This document shows positions 34,968-43,114 of a DNA stretch of 64,000 nt, piece after piece. Source of the DNA: CAYNQN01 sp964530525 (GTDB lineage Bacteria; Actinomycetota; Acidimicrobiia; Acidimicrobiales; Acidimicrobilacustridaceae); assembly GCA_964530525.1 (NCBI GenBank), contig CAZHBH010000002.1:1-64000 (forward strand), written 5' to 3'. Positions within the stretch are counted from its first letter, which is position 1, and each line of letters opens with the position of its first letter. Below the pieces are notes generated by a model. It made no database searches. It saw only the letters and a list, made by a program, of their open reading frames with translations, and was not told where the DNA came from. The translations under genes and the position numbers were made by a program.

Positions 34968-36325
34968 CCCCGTCGATGATCTCCCCCCTTCCGTTCCTCG
35001 CCGACCTCTACGGCCTCGACCGCAAGGGCATCGAAGCCCTTCAGCTGTCGAAGGCTCGACGCCTCCTCGCGAGGGCCATGGCCAACCCCTTCTACGCCGA
35101 GGGCCTGGCCGCCACGGGCCTGACGCCCGAGCGCCTGAGATCGCTGGAGCAGTGGCGAGAGCTCCCCCTCCTCGACAAGGCGGCGGTTACCGCCGACCAG
35201 CAGGCGGATCCGCCCTACGGCCGTCGCCTCGGGGTCCCGCGCGGGGAGGTCCGCCAGACACACATCACCTCGGGCACGTCCGGCTTCGGCCAGGAGGCGT
35301 TCGCCCTGACCGGGCGCGACCTGGAGACGTCGGGACGCACCTGGTCGGCACCCTTCGCCACCGCGGGCCTCGTGCCCGGCGAGATGATGGTCACCTTCTA
35401 CCCCGTGACGTTCCTCACCTACGGACGCTCCGTCATGGAGGCGAGCCGGATCACCGGCGTCGAGGTCACCTCCATGGCGGGCGTGGAGCGGTCGTTGGCC
35501 CTGCGGCTCATGCGACACCTCCAACCCGCCGCGCTGGGCTGCCGTCCGGCGCTGCTCGGCTTGCTCGACCTCGACCTGTCGGCGCAGGGATCCTCGCCCT
35601 CCGAGGCGTTCGACAACCTCAGGGCCATCATCTGCTCGGGACTGGCCCCCAGCCAGGTCCCGGTGGTGCAGGAGCGCTGGGGGGCGACGGTCCACGAGGT
35701 GTACGGCCTCACCCAGGCAGGCGGGATCGTCGCGACCACCGGCCCGGAGGGCGCGGCACCCGACGGGGAGGCCGGCGTCATGCGCGTGCTGGAGCAGCAC
35801 TTCTTGGTGGAGACGGTCGATCCGTCCACGCTCGAGCCCGTTACCGAGGGCCCAGCCGAGCTGGTGCTCACCTGCCTCGACAGGATCGCTTCGCCGGTGC
35901 TGCGCTACCGGACCAGGGACCGGGTGGAGGTCGTGCCCCCCGACGGTTGGGGTCCTCCGGTCATGGGCCTTCGCGTGGGCGCCGTGGGTAGGTACGACGA
36001 CATGTGCAAGGTGCGCGGGAACAACGTGTGGCCCTCGCAGCTCGACGAGGCGCTCCTCGGCGCGCCGGGGGTCGTGGACTACCGCTGCGAGGTCGCCTTG
36101 GACCACCGCTCGGTGGACGTGATGGTCGTGAAGGTCCGCCCGATCCCGGGAGCCGACGCAGCGATCGACGTGGACGACCTACGCAAGCGGGTGAAGCTGC
36201 ACACCAACGTCACCCCGCAGGTGGTCGTCGACCCCGAGCTCCCGGAACCGGGGCTCAAGCCGAAGCGCTTGGTCGACCTCCGCTCGACGTCGGCAGACGC
36301 CGTTCAGACGACGCAGGGAGCGTGA
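34964..36325 (+). CDS. Phenylacetate-CoA ligase family (PaaK-like) enzyme
   Basis: This 453-residue AMP-forming ligase has the PaaK-type layout: MANPFYAEGL, P-loop-like HITSGTSGFGQE, EVYGLTQAGG, RYRTRDRVEV and the C-terminal domain with KVRGNNVWPSQLDEAL. It should activate an aromatic or similar carboxylic acid with CoA and so supply the operon's substrate. The ATG overlaps the thiolase stop. Whether the substrate is phenylacetate cannot be told. Confidence 0.86.
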   Translation: MTPSMISPLPFLADLYGLDRKGIEALQLSKARRLLARAMANPFYAEGLAATGLTPERLRSLEQWRELPLLDKAAVTADQQADPPYGRRLGVPRGEVRQTHITSGTSGFGQEAFALTGRDLETSGRTWSAPFATAGLVPGEMMVTFYPVTFLTYGRSVMEASRITGVEVTSMAGVERSLALRLMRHLQPAALGCRPALLGLLDLDLSAQGSSPSEAFDNLRAIICSGLAPSQVPVVQERWGATVHEVYGLTQAGGIVATTGPEGAAPDGEAGVMRVLEQHFLVETVDPSTLEPVTEGPAELVLTCLDRIASPVLRYRTRDRVEVVPPDGWGPPVMGLRVGAVGRYDDMCKVRGNNVWPSQLDEALLGAPGVVDYRCEVALDHRSVDVMVVKVRPIPGADAAIDVDDLRKRVKLHTNVTPQVVVDPELPEPGLKPKRLVDLRSTSADAVQTTQGA

Positions 36326-36329
36326 TCAG

Positions 36330-36776
36330 ATGACATCGACACCGGAGCCGGGGACGGTCCTGGGGCGCTTCGACAAGGTGGTCGAGCGCGACGCCGTCTG
36401 GCCTGTCGACTGGGCGGTCGGGCTCGACGAGCCCGAGTACCAGGACCCCGACGTGGCCTCGTCCGCCGGCTCACCGGGCATCCCGGTCCCTCCCGGTGCG
36501 CTCGTGTTCTTCTCGTTCCTGGACGACTTCGGTTGGATGGACGTCGCCGGGGTGGTGTTCGAGCGCTCGCTGGCCACCAGACGGCGGGTCCGGCAGCGCA
36601 AGCCCGTACACGTCGGCGACCGCCTCGAGGGAGAGCCCTCGATCACCGAGGTCACCGAGCGCGAGGGCCGTGACGGCATCCCCATGCGGTTCGTGACCAT
36701 CTCGACCGTCTACAGGCGGGACGACGAGCCGGTGGTGGAAGAGGAAGTGACGTACGCGACGAGAGGAGCCCCATGA
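36330..36776 (+). CDS. MaoC-type dehydratase, N-terminal-like subunit
   Basis: This 148-residue hot-dog protein matches the FAS1-type MaoC N-terminal family (GVVFERSLATRRRVRQRKPVHVGD, FVTISTVYRRDDEPVVEE). It lacks the catalytic Asp-His motif, as the non-catalytic subunits of HadAB- or ChsH-type heterodimers do. The catalytic partner is the next gene, overlapping by four bases. Confidence 0.8.
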   Translation: MTSTPEPGTVLGRFDKVVERDAVWPVDWAVGLDEPEYQDPDVASSAGSPGIPVPPGALVFFSFLDDFGWMDVAGVVFERSLATRRRVRQRKPVHVGDRLEGEPSITEVTEREGRDGIPMRFVTISTVYRRDDEPVVEEEVTYATRGAP

Positions 36777-37189
36777 ACACGCCGGCAACGGTCGCTGAGC
36801 TGGCGGAGCCCGGCTTCGTCCTCCCGCCGTTCCGCACCCAGCCGCTGGAGCACATCCGCATTGAGATGTTCTCGTTCGCCATGCGCGACCCCAACCCGGT
36901 CCACCTCGACGACGACTTCGCAAGGGGCCTTGGCCTGCCCTCGGTCATCGCTCCCGGCGGTGTCGCCGTGGTGGCCCTCGCCAACCTGGTCGCCCGTTGG
37001 GCGGGCCGGGAGGCGATCGAGGAGATCGACGTGCGCTTCCGCTCGCCGATACCCGTCGGAGAGCGCCTGGTCTGCACCGGCCACGTCGAGCGGGTGGACG
37101 AGGGCCGGGTGCAGGTGGCGTGCCGTGCCACCGGAGAGGGCGACGAGCTTCGGGCCGAGGGCACGATCTGGCTACGTTGCGGCCCGTGA
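36773..37189 (+). CDS. MaoC-type enoyl-CoA hydratase, catalytic subunit
   Basis: This 138-residue hot-dog protein carries the hydratase-2 motif RDPNPVHLDDDFA, with the catalytic Asp and His, and APGGVAVVALANLV. With the preceding subunit it should hydrate a 2-enoyl-CoA to the 3-hydroxyacyl-CoA, the step before thiolase or aldolase cleavage. Its TGA overlaps the GTG of the TetR gene. Confidence 0.85.
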   Translation: MNTPATVAELAEPGFVLPPFRTQPLEHIRIEMFSFAMRDPNPVHLDDDFARGLGLPSVIAPGGVAVVALANLVARWAGREAIEEIDVRFRSPIPVGERLVCTGHVERVDEGRVQVACRATGEGDELRAEGTIWLRCGP

Positions 37190-37800
37190 CCCCCACCGCC
37201 GAACCCGTGCACCCGGAGCGCGCAGCCCGACTGAGCCCCGACGTCCAGCGCCAGCGCATAGCCAACGCAGCCGCAGAGCTCCTCGCCGACCGACCGTTCG
37301 CAGACGTGACGGTGGAGATGCTGCGCGAGGAGCTGGGGCTCTCCAAGGGTGGGCTCTACCACCACGTCGGATCGAAGAACGAGATCCTCCTGCTGGTCTG
37401 CGACACGGCGGGTGAGGCTCTGCTGGCGTCGCTCGCCGAGGCCGCGCAGCTCCCGGTGGGCAGCCGGGCGCGGTTGGCGCTCCTCCTGGAGCGGCACCTC
37501 GACCTCGTGGAGCGCTACGGCGGGGCTCTCTGGGCATTCTTCTCGGAACGCAACCGCCTCGCGCCCGACGAGCGCGAGAGAGTGCTCGAGTGGGAGCGAC
37601 GGTACCTGCGAGGTGTCGAGCAGCTCTTGGAGGAAGCCCGAGAGGAAGGGGTGCTGGGAGACGTCGACATCCAGGTCGCGGCCCACACCTTCGTGGGGGC
37701 GGCCAACTGGGTGACCCGCTGGCACCGGGGCAAGCCGTCGAGGGAGGCCATGCGCGAGACGCTCGCCACCATCCTCTTCGACGGGATGCTGCGCGACTGA
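37186..37800 (+). CDS. TetR-family regulator closing the diiron oxygenase operon
   Basis: This 204-residue protein has a TetR helix-turn-helix (residues about 22-68; LREELGLSKGGLYHHVGSKNE) and a helical ligand domain containing RYLRGVEQLLEEAREEG. The GTG start forms a GTGA overlap with the MaoC gene, so it is made with the operon it probably controls through the 32577 operator. A CoA thioester ligand is likely by family habit. Confidence 0.83.
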   Translation: MTPTAEPVHPERAARLSPDVQRQRIANAAAELLADRPFADVTVEMLREELGLSKGGLYHHVGSKNEILLLVCDTAGEALLASLAEAAQLPVGSRARLALLLERHLDLVERYGGALWAFFSERNRLAPDERERVLEWERRYLRGVEQLLEEAREEGVLGDVDIQVAAHTFVGAANWVTRWHRGKPSREAMRETLATILFDGMLRD

Positions 37801-37806
37801 CCTCCG

Positions 37807-38136
37807 TCAGAGGTCGGGGTCCGGATCCTGCCGGTCGAACAGGAGGTTGCGCATCACCGGGCGACCGCCCACCAGGTGCTCGTCGATGATCCGTTCGACG
37901 TCGTCCTCCGACACCGCTCGGTACCAGATCCCCTCGGGGTAGACCAGCACCACCGGCCCCTCGGCGCACACCGACAGGCACCCCGACGCGGACACCCTCA
38001 CCTTCTGGCGCAGGCCCCGCTCTCGGAGCTTCGCCTGGAAGGCTCGCCTGACCTGTTCGGAGCCCTGCCCCCCGCACGTGGGGTTGTCGACTGTGCAGAT
38101 GAGCACGTGATGCTCGTAGGGGCGGACTCGAGCCAC
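37807..38136 (-). CDS. Thioredoxin-like [2Fe-2S] ferredoxin
   Basis: This 109-residue protein has the fold and cysteine pattern of shethna-type/NuoE-like ferredoxins: Cys14 and Cys21 near the start (ICTVDNPTC), then Cys53 and Cys57 (SGCLSVCAEGP). PVVLVYPEGIWY completes the family signature. Four bases separate it from the diiron gene upstream on the same strand, so it is the natural candidate to deliver electrons to that oxygenase. GTG start. Confidence 0.85.
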   Translation of the reverse strand: MARVRPYEHHVLICTVDNPTCGGQGSEQVRRAFQAKLRERGLRQKVRVSASGCLSVCAEGPVVLVYPEGIWYRAVSEDDVERIIDEHLVGGRPVMRNLLFDRQDPDPDL

Positions 38137-38140
38137 CTCA

Positions 38141-38911
38141 TCACACCCCGACGGGGACCTCGACCCCCATGGCAGCGAGCTTGGTGGCCATCCTCTCGGT
38201 CGAGCGGGCGACGATCTCTTCGGCGGGCAGGTGCATCTCGGCCAGCTCCTTGGCCTTCACGGCCTCCTCGCTGAACGAGGTCCACGCGCCGTCGGTGCCG
38301 ACCTTGATCTCCCTCACGAGAGCGGGCCACACGGCCTGGATGTACTCCGGGCCGATCTCGCCCGACTCCAGGCGGTCCCGCACCCTCTCCTCGCCGTACT
38401 CGGCGTGGACGGACTCGTCGGAGATGATCCCGTCGAGCACGTCACGCACGCCGTCCGCGAGGTTCTCGGAGCTGTAGATGTGGTCGAACACCACGATGGC
38501 CAGGTTCTCCGCTGCGAACTGCGTGGCCAGGCACGTCCACGTGAGGTCGTTGACCACGCCTGGAGCCACGAAGTCATCGAGGGGCATCCCCACGGGCGCA
38601 CGCTCGGGCTTCTGCCTGACCACCGGGTTCTGGGCGTCGACGTAGCGGGCCTGGGCCTCCCAGGGGTCGACACCGCACTCCTTCATCAGCGAGGTGTAGA
38701 GCCTGTAGTGGCGGAGCTCGTCGGAGGCCTGGCGGCAGAGGAAGAGCTTGTCGGCCTCCTGCTCACGGTCGCCGAAGCCGCCGCCCACCTCGTGGGTCCA
38801 GCGGGCGCAGATGTCCATCGCGCGCCGCTCGGCCCACCAGATCGGCGCGATCCAGGCGACGAACGCCTCCTTGACCTCCGGAGCCATCTCGGCTGCACCT
38901 GTCCTGGCCAT
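38141..38911 (-). CDS. Second orphan PaaA-family diiron protein
   Basis: This 256-residue ferritin-like protein keeps a complete diiron set: Glu28 (WWAERRAMD), Glu65 and His68 (SDELRHYRLY), Glu135 (FAAENLAIV), and Glu166 and His169 (SDESVHAEYG). It differs strongly from the other two PaaA relatives here. It is paired only with the ferredoxin gene and is preceded by GAGGAGA and a 38-bp palindrome. Likely an oxygenase or desaturase acting on a CoA ester; the substrate is unknown. Confidence 0.78.
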   Translation of the reverse strand: MARTGAAEMAPEVKEAFVAWIAPIWWAERRAMDICARWTHEVGGGFGDREQEADKLFLCRQASDELRHYRLYTSLMKECGVDPWEAQARYVDAQNPVVRQKPERAPVGMPLDDFVAPGVVNDLTWTCLATQFAAENLAIVVFDHIYSSENLADGVRDVLDGIISDESVHAEYGEERVRDRLESGEIGPEYIQAVWPALVREIKVGTDGAWTSFSEEAVKAKELAEMHLPAEEIVARSTERMATKLAAMGVEVPVGV

Positions 38912-38958
38912 GAGCGGGTTCTCCTCTTGTGTCTCGACCTGACGGTGAAGACACTATA

Positions 38959-38996
38959 TCACTCCCAATAGGTCAACATTGACATATTGAGAGTGA
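38959..38996. promoter_or_regulatory. 38-bp inverted repeat before the diiron-ferredoxin pair
   Basis: Two 18-base arms (TCACTCCCAATAGGTCAA and its near-complement) flank a CA centre, with only two mismatched pairs. The site begins 48 bp upstream of the diiron gene. It has none of the ACCGACC cores but shares the CAATAGGTC string with the 26375 site. It is longer than an ordinary TetR site and may bind two dimers. Confidence 0.75.
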
Positions 38997-39040
38997 AAGG
39001 GAGAGATCGCCGAGGATGACCGTCCCCGGCGATCGTCCCC

Positions 39041-40600
39041 TCAGACGGCCCTCTGCCGGCCCTCCCAGAACGGGGCGCGGAGGTCCTTCTTGGAGATCTT
39101 CCCCAAAGCCGTCATCGGCATGGAATCGACGAACCGGTAGCTCTTCGGGCGCTTGTAGTCGGCCAACGACTGCTTGGCCAGCTCCCGCAGCTCGCTCTCG
39201 GCGATCTCCACGCCCGGCTTGGGCTGGACGAAGGCGGTGACGGCCTCGCCCCAGCGCTCGTCGGGCACGCCCACCACCGCCACCAGCTGGATGCCCGGGT
39301 GGCCGTAGAGGGCGCTCTCCACCTCGACGGAAGCCACGTTCGATCCGCCCGAGATGATCATGTCCTTCGTGCGATCGACGATCCAGATGTATCCGTCTTC
39401 GTCCCGCACGCCCACGTCGCCGGTGCGGAACCAGCCGTCGACGAACGCCTCGGCGGTCGCCTCCGGTCGTCCCCAGTACTCCCTCAGGAGCGTCTCGCCG
39501 CGCAGCTGGATCTCGCCCGGCGTGACCCCGTCGGCAGGGACCTCCTCGCCGTCGTCGACGATGCGCACCTCCATCATGGGCATCGACCGCCCGGCCGAAG
39601 AGGCACGGGGGGCCGCCTGGCCGTCAGCGCCGAGGTGGATGTCCGACGGGAGCAACACGGTGCCGATGCAGCCGGACTCTGTCATGCCGTAGGGCGAGAC
39701 GAAGCGCTCGCCGAACACCTCGATGGCGCGGGGCAGGAGCTTTGCCGGCATCGGGGATCCTGCGTAGAGCACGGTGCGCAGGGCGCTCAGATCCAGGTCT
39801 TCCACGCCGGGCACCCCGAGTATCAACCCGACCATGGTGGGGACGAGCGGGAGGTGGTTGATCCCCTCCCTCGCCGTCACCTCTATGACCTTGGCGGGGT
39901 CGAAGTCCATCACGTACGAGGTGGCTCCCAGCGTCAGGCCGTAGGCGGCAGCGCCGTTCCACCCGCCCGCCAGGAAGAGAGGTAGGCACACCATGTTGCG
40001 GTGCCTGGGTGAGTTCCCCCATGCAGACCCTGCTAGCAGCGACGCCAGCGCATGGCTGTGCTGGGTGATGAGCGCACCCTTCGGGGTGCCGGTCGTGCCC
40101 GACGTGTAGCCCAGGGTGAACGGAAGCGATCCGTCGACCTTCACCGGGTCGGCCACAGAGCGGCCCGCCGACAGGAAGGTCTCGTAGTCGAACGAGGCCC
40201 CGTGGCCCTCGCCCATCCCCAGCACCAGCTTCACGGCCTCGTCGGCCCCAGCTTCGCGGGCGCTCTCCTCGAAGGGGGCGTCGACGACCATGGCGCTCAT
40301 GGCCGAGTCCGAGATCTGGAAGGCCAGCTCCCGGGGAACCAACCGGGTGTTCAGCGGCACCAGCACCAGCCCCGCCTTGGCTGCGGCCAGGTAGAGCTCG
40401 AGGATCCGGTGGGTGTTGCGCGACAGCACGCCGAGCCTGTCGCCGGGCGCCATGCCGGAGTCGAGGAGCGCGCAGGCGAGCTTGCGCACGCGCTCGTCCA
40501 GCTCCGCCCACGTGAACGTCCTGCCCTCCCCCACGTCCACGATGGCCTGGTCGCCGGGGCGCGAGCGCGCGTGGACGGTGGTCACCTGCGAGAGGTCCAT
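39041..40600 (-). CDS. Acyl-CoA synthetase (AMP-forming)
   Basis: This 519-residue ANL-superfamily ligase has the P-loop YTSGTTGTPKG, SPYGMTESG, GWFRTGDVGVRDEDGY, DRTKDMIISGG, and the catalytic lysine in TALGKISKKDL. It should activate a fatty or aromatic acid with CoA. It follows the next synthetase by six bases, so the two form an operon controlled by the palindrome at 42252. Confidence 0.9.
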   Translation of the reverse strand: MDLSQVTTVHARSRPGDQAIVDVGEGRTFTWAELDERVRKLACALLDSGMAPGDRLGVLSRNTHRILELYLAAAKAGLVLVPLNTRLVPRELAFQISDSAMSAMVVDAPFEESAREAGADEAVKLVLGMGEGHGASFDYETFLSAGRSVADPVKVDGSLPFTLGYTSGTTGTPKGALITQHSHALASLLAGSAWGNSPRHRNMVCLPLFLAGGWNGAAAYGLTLGATSYVMDFDPAKVIEVTAREGINHLPLVPTMVGLILGVPGVEDLDLSALRTVLYAGSPMPAKLLPRAIEVFGERFVSPYGMTESGCIGTVLLPSDIHLGADGQAAPRASSAGRSMPMMEVRIVDDGEEVPADGVTPGEIQLRGETLLREYWGRPEATAEAFVDGWFRTGDVGVRDEDGYIWIVDRTKDMIISGGSNVASVEVESALYGHPGIQLVAVVGVPDERWGEAVTAFVQPKPGVEIAESELRELAKQSLADYKRPKSYRFVDSMPMTALGKISKKDLRAPFWEGRQRAV

Positions 40601-40606
40601 ATGGGT

Positions 40607-42187
40607 TCAGGTAGCTCCTACTCGACGCTGCTCGTTGGACCAGAACTGGTCTCGCAGCGAAGCCTTCTGGATCTTGCCCGTCGCGGACTTGGGGAGGCTG
40701 TCCACGAAGTGCACCGCCTTGGGCAGCTTGTAGTGGGCGATGAGCGGACGGCACGACTCGATGAGGTCCGACTCGCTCACGCTCTCGCCGGGCTTGAGGA
40801 CGACGAACGCGGTGACCGCCACGCCCCAGAGCTCGTGGGGCACGCCGATGACGGCGGCCTCGAGCACGGCGTCGTGGCGGTAGAGCGCCTTCTCCACATC
40901 CGTGGAGTACACGTTCTCACCGCCGCTGACGATCATGTCCTTCTTGCGGTCGACGACGTAGATGTAGCCGTCGGAGTCCATGTAGCCCGCGTCGCCGGTG
41001 TGGAGCCAGCCCCCTCGCAAGGTTTCCTCGGTCAGCTCGGGCTTGTTCCAGTAGCCCTTCATCACGTTGGGCCCCCAACCGCAGATCTCGCCCACCTCGC
41101 CGACGGGCAGCTCCTCGTCGTCCTCGCCGACGATCTTGCCGAGGCAGAGGTGCTGGGCACGGCCGCCGGAGAGCAGTCGATTGCGCTCGGCCTCGGAGGC
41201 TCCCTCGGCTAGGCCACGCCTGTAGTCCTCCACGGACAGGTACGTGAAGTGGTGTGCGGCCTCGGTCTGGCCGAAGTACTGCACGAAGTCGCAGCCGAAC
41301 GCCTCCTTCGCGGCCCGCACGGTGTCCGGCGAGATCGGGGCGCCCCCGAGGCCCATCAGCTCCAGGCGGCTCAGGTCCCGTGGCTCGCGCCGCTGGAGGT
41401 CGAGCATGAGGTTGAGCATGGTGGCCACAGGGACCGTCTTGGTCACCTTGTGCTTCTCGATCAGGTCGAGGCAACCGTCCGGCGTGAAGTCCATGATCAC
41501 GACCGTCCCACCCACGTACCAGTAGGGAAGGGCCATGTTCAGCACCACGTGGAAGAGGGCGCCGGTGACCAGGTAGATGTCTTCGTGGCCCACCTTGTCG
41601 GCCACCAGGAGGTTGACGATCTGGGCGAAGTTGTTGGCGTGGGTGAGCATCACGCCCTTCGACATCCCCGTGGTGCCGCCGGTGTAGCAGATCCAACAGA
41701 CGTCGTCGGGTTCGATGGGTCGGGCGGTGACCGGGGCCTCCGGCGAGGCCGCCGCGAGCAGCTCCTCGTAGTCGAGGTCGAATCCGTGGCCCTCGCCGAA
41801 CCCAACGATCTCCTTCACTCCGGTGAGCCGGTCGCGGATCGACCTGATGGTCTCCGCGTACTCGACGTCGCAGAGGAGCACCTCGGCTCCCGCGTCGTTG
41901 ATCACGTACACCAGCTCCTCGGGAGCGAACCGGTAGTTCAGCGGCGAGTAGATGATGCCGGCCTTGGCGCAACCGAAGAGCGCCTCCACGCAGTTGGGCC
42001 GGTTCCTGGCCAGCAGGTTCACTCGATCGCCCTGCTGCACCCCCAGGCCCGTCAGGGCGTTGGCCACCCGGTTGGCCCGCTCGTCCAGCTGGCTCCAGGT
42101 GAGCGTCGCCCGGTCCTCGTACAGGACCGCCGGCTTGTCGGGGTACTTCGCTGCGTTGAGATGAGGGATGTCGCCTGTAAGCAGCAT
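40607..42187 (-). CDS. Acyl-CoA synthetase (AMP-forming)
   Basis: This 526-residue ligase has YTGGTTGMSKG, QYFGQTEAAH, GGWLHTGDAGYMDSDGY, DRKKDMIVSGGENV, and SATGKIQKASLR with the catalytic lysine. The ATG at 42187 follows GAGGAG and gives the usual family N-terminus. Close in type to FadD-like long- or medium-chain enzymes. Tandem arrangement with a second synthetase suggests two substrates or chain lengths. Confidence 0.9.
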   Translation of the reverse strand: MLLTGDIPHLNAAKYPDKPAVLYEDRATLTWSQLDERANRVANALTGLGVQQGDRVNLLARNRPNCVEALFGCAKAGIIYSPLNYRFAPEELVYVINDAGAEVLLCDVEYAETIRSIRDRLTGVKEIVGFGEGHGFDLDYEELLAAASPEAPVTARPIEPDDVCWICYTGGTTGMSKGVMLTHANNFAQIVNLLVADKVGHEDIYLVTGALFHVVLNMALPYWYVGGTVVIMDFTPDGCLDLIEKHKVTKTVPVATMLNLMLDLQRREPRDLSRLELMGLGGAPISPDTVRAAKEAFGCDFVQYFGQTEAAHHFTYLSVEDYRRGLAEGASEAERNRLLSGGRAQHLCLGKIVGEDDEELPVGEVGEICGWGPNVMKGYWNKPELTEETLRGGWLHTGDAGYMDSDGYIYVVDRKKDMIVSGGENVYSTDVEKALYRHDAVLEAAVIGVPHELWGVAVTAFVVLKPGESVSESDLIESCRPLIAHYKLPKAVHFVDSLPKSATGKIQKASLRDQFWSNEQRRVGAT

Positions 42188-42251
42188 CTCGCGCTCCTCT
42201 GCTCTTCGCTCCTCACACCACGGGTGTGACCTATGGCCCACCCTATTTGCC

Positions 42252-42265
42252 CTACCGGTCGGTAG
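42252..42265. promoter_or_regulatory. Palindromic operator before the acyl-CoA synthetase pair
   Basis: CTACCG-GT-CGGTAG has perfect 6-bp arms and lies 64 bp upstream of the first synthetase start. On the minus strand it reads CTACCGACCGGTAG, sharing the ACCGACC half-site of the regulon. Confidence 0.7.
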
Positions 42266-42280
42266 TCAAGGGCGGATGTA

Positions 42281-43114
42281 TTACGAGCCACGCCCCCCTT
42301 GCGCCCACAAGGGCTGGAGGGGCATGAGACCACCTCCGAGGACGTTCCCCCCGTCGACGTAGAGGACGGCCCCTGTCACGTAAGAAGCCGCAGGAGAAGC
42401 GAGGAAGGTGACGGCGTCGGCGACCTCCGACACCTCGCCCAAGCGCCCTGCGGGGATCCCGCCCACGAGCGCCTCTCCCACCGCCGCGTCGTGCAGCATC
42501 TCCTCCTGGGCGCCCTTGGTGGCGAAGAAGCCAGGGGCCACGGCGTTCACCCGGATGGCGGGCGCCCACTCCACCGCGAGGCTGCGGGTGAGGTTTGCGA
42601 CACCTGCCCGGGCGGCCGCCGAGTGCGCCACGCCAGGCCCACCCCTGTCGATCTGGTTCGACATCACGGTCACGATGCAGCCTCGCTCCATGTGGGGGCG
42701 CACGGCAGACATGGTGAGGAAGGTCCCGTTGAGGTTGAGGTCCACGACGGCACGCCACCCCCGCGGGGAGATGTCCCGGGCCATCGCCGGGAACTGGCCG
42801 CCGGCGTTGTTGACGAGGATGTCGACGCCGCCCATCTCCGACACCAGGCCCTCCACGGCCACACCCAGCTCCCCCTCATCCCGGATGCTCGCGCTCGCCC
42901 ACCATGCGCTGCCCCCTGCCGAGCGGATCTCCTCGACCGTCTCCACCAGCGGCTGGCGGCGACGGGCCAGGACCCCCACGGACGCCCCCAGGCCGGCCAG
43001 GCGGCGGCTGATCGCCCTTCCGAGCCCGGTGCCACCCCCCGTCACGATCGCCCTCCGACCCTCGAGGAGCCCGCTGGCGAAGGGGCCGGGCCCCAGGAGC
43101 TCGGCCTGGCTCAC
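42281..43114 (-). CDS. SDR of the peroxisomal 2-enoyl-CoA/2,4-dienoyl-CoA reductase type
   Basis: This 277-residue SDR has TGGGTGLGRAISRRL and NNAGGQFPA. The usual YxxxK catalytic pair is replaced: the segment reads AHSAAARAGVANLTRSLAVEW, which closely resembles human PECR and dienoyl-CoA reductases rather than alcohol dehydrogenases. It probably reduces an enoyl- or dienoyl-CoA with NADPH, useful for unsaturated intermediates. GTG start overlaps the upstream SDR stop (GTGA). Confidence 0.82.
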   Translation of the reverse strand: MSQAELLGPGPFASGLLEGRRAIVTGGGTGLGRAISRRLAGLGASVGVLARRRQPLVETVEEIRSAGGSAWWASASIRDEGELGVAVEGLVSEMGGVDILVNNAGGQFPAMARDISPRGWRAVVDLNLNGTFLTMSAVRPHMERGCIVTVMSNQIDRGGPGVAHSAAARAGVANLTRSLAVEWAPAIRVNAVAPGFFATKGAQEEMLHDAAVGEALVGGIPAGRLGEVSEVADAVTFLASPAASYVTGAVLYVDGGNVLGGGLMPLQPLWAQGGRGS

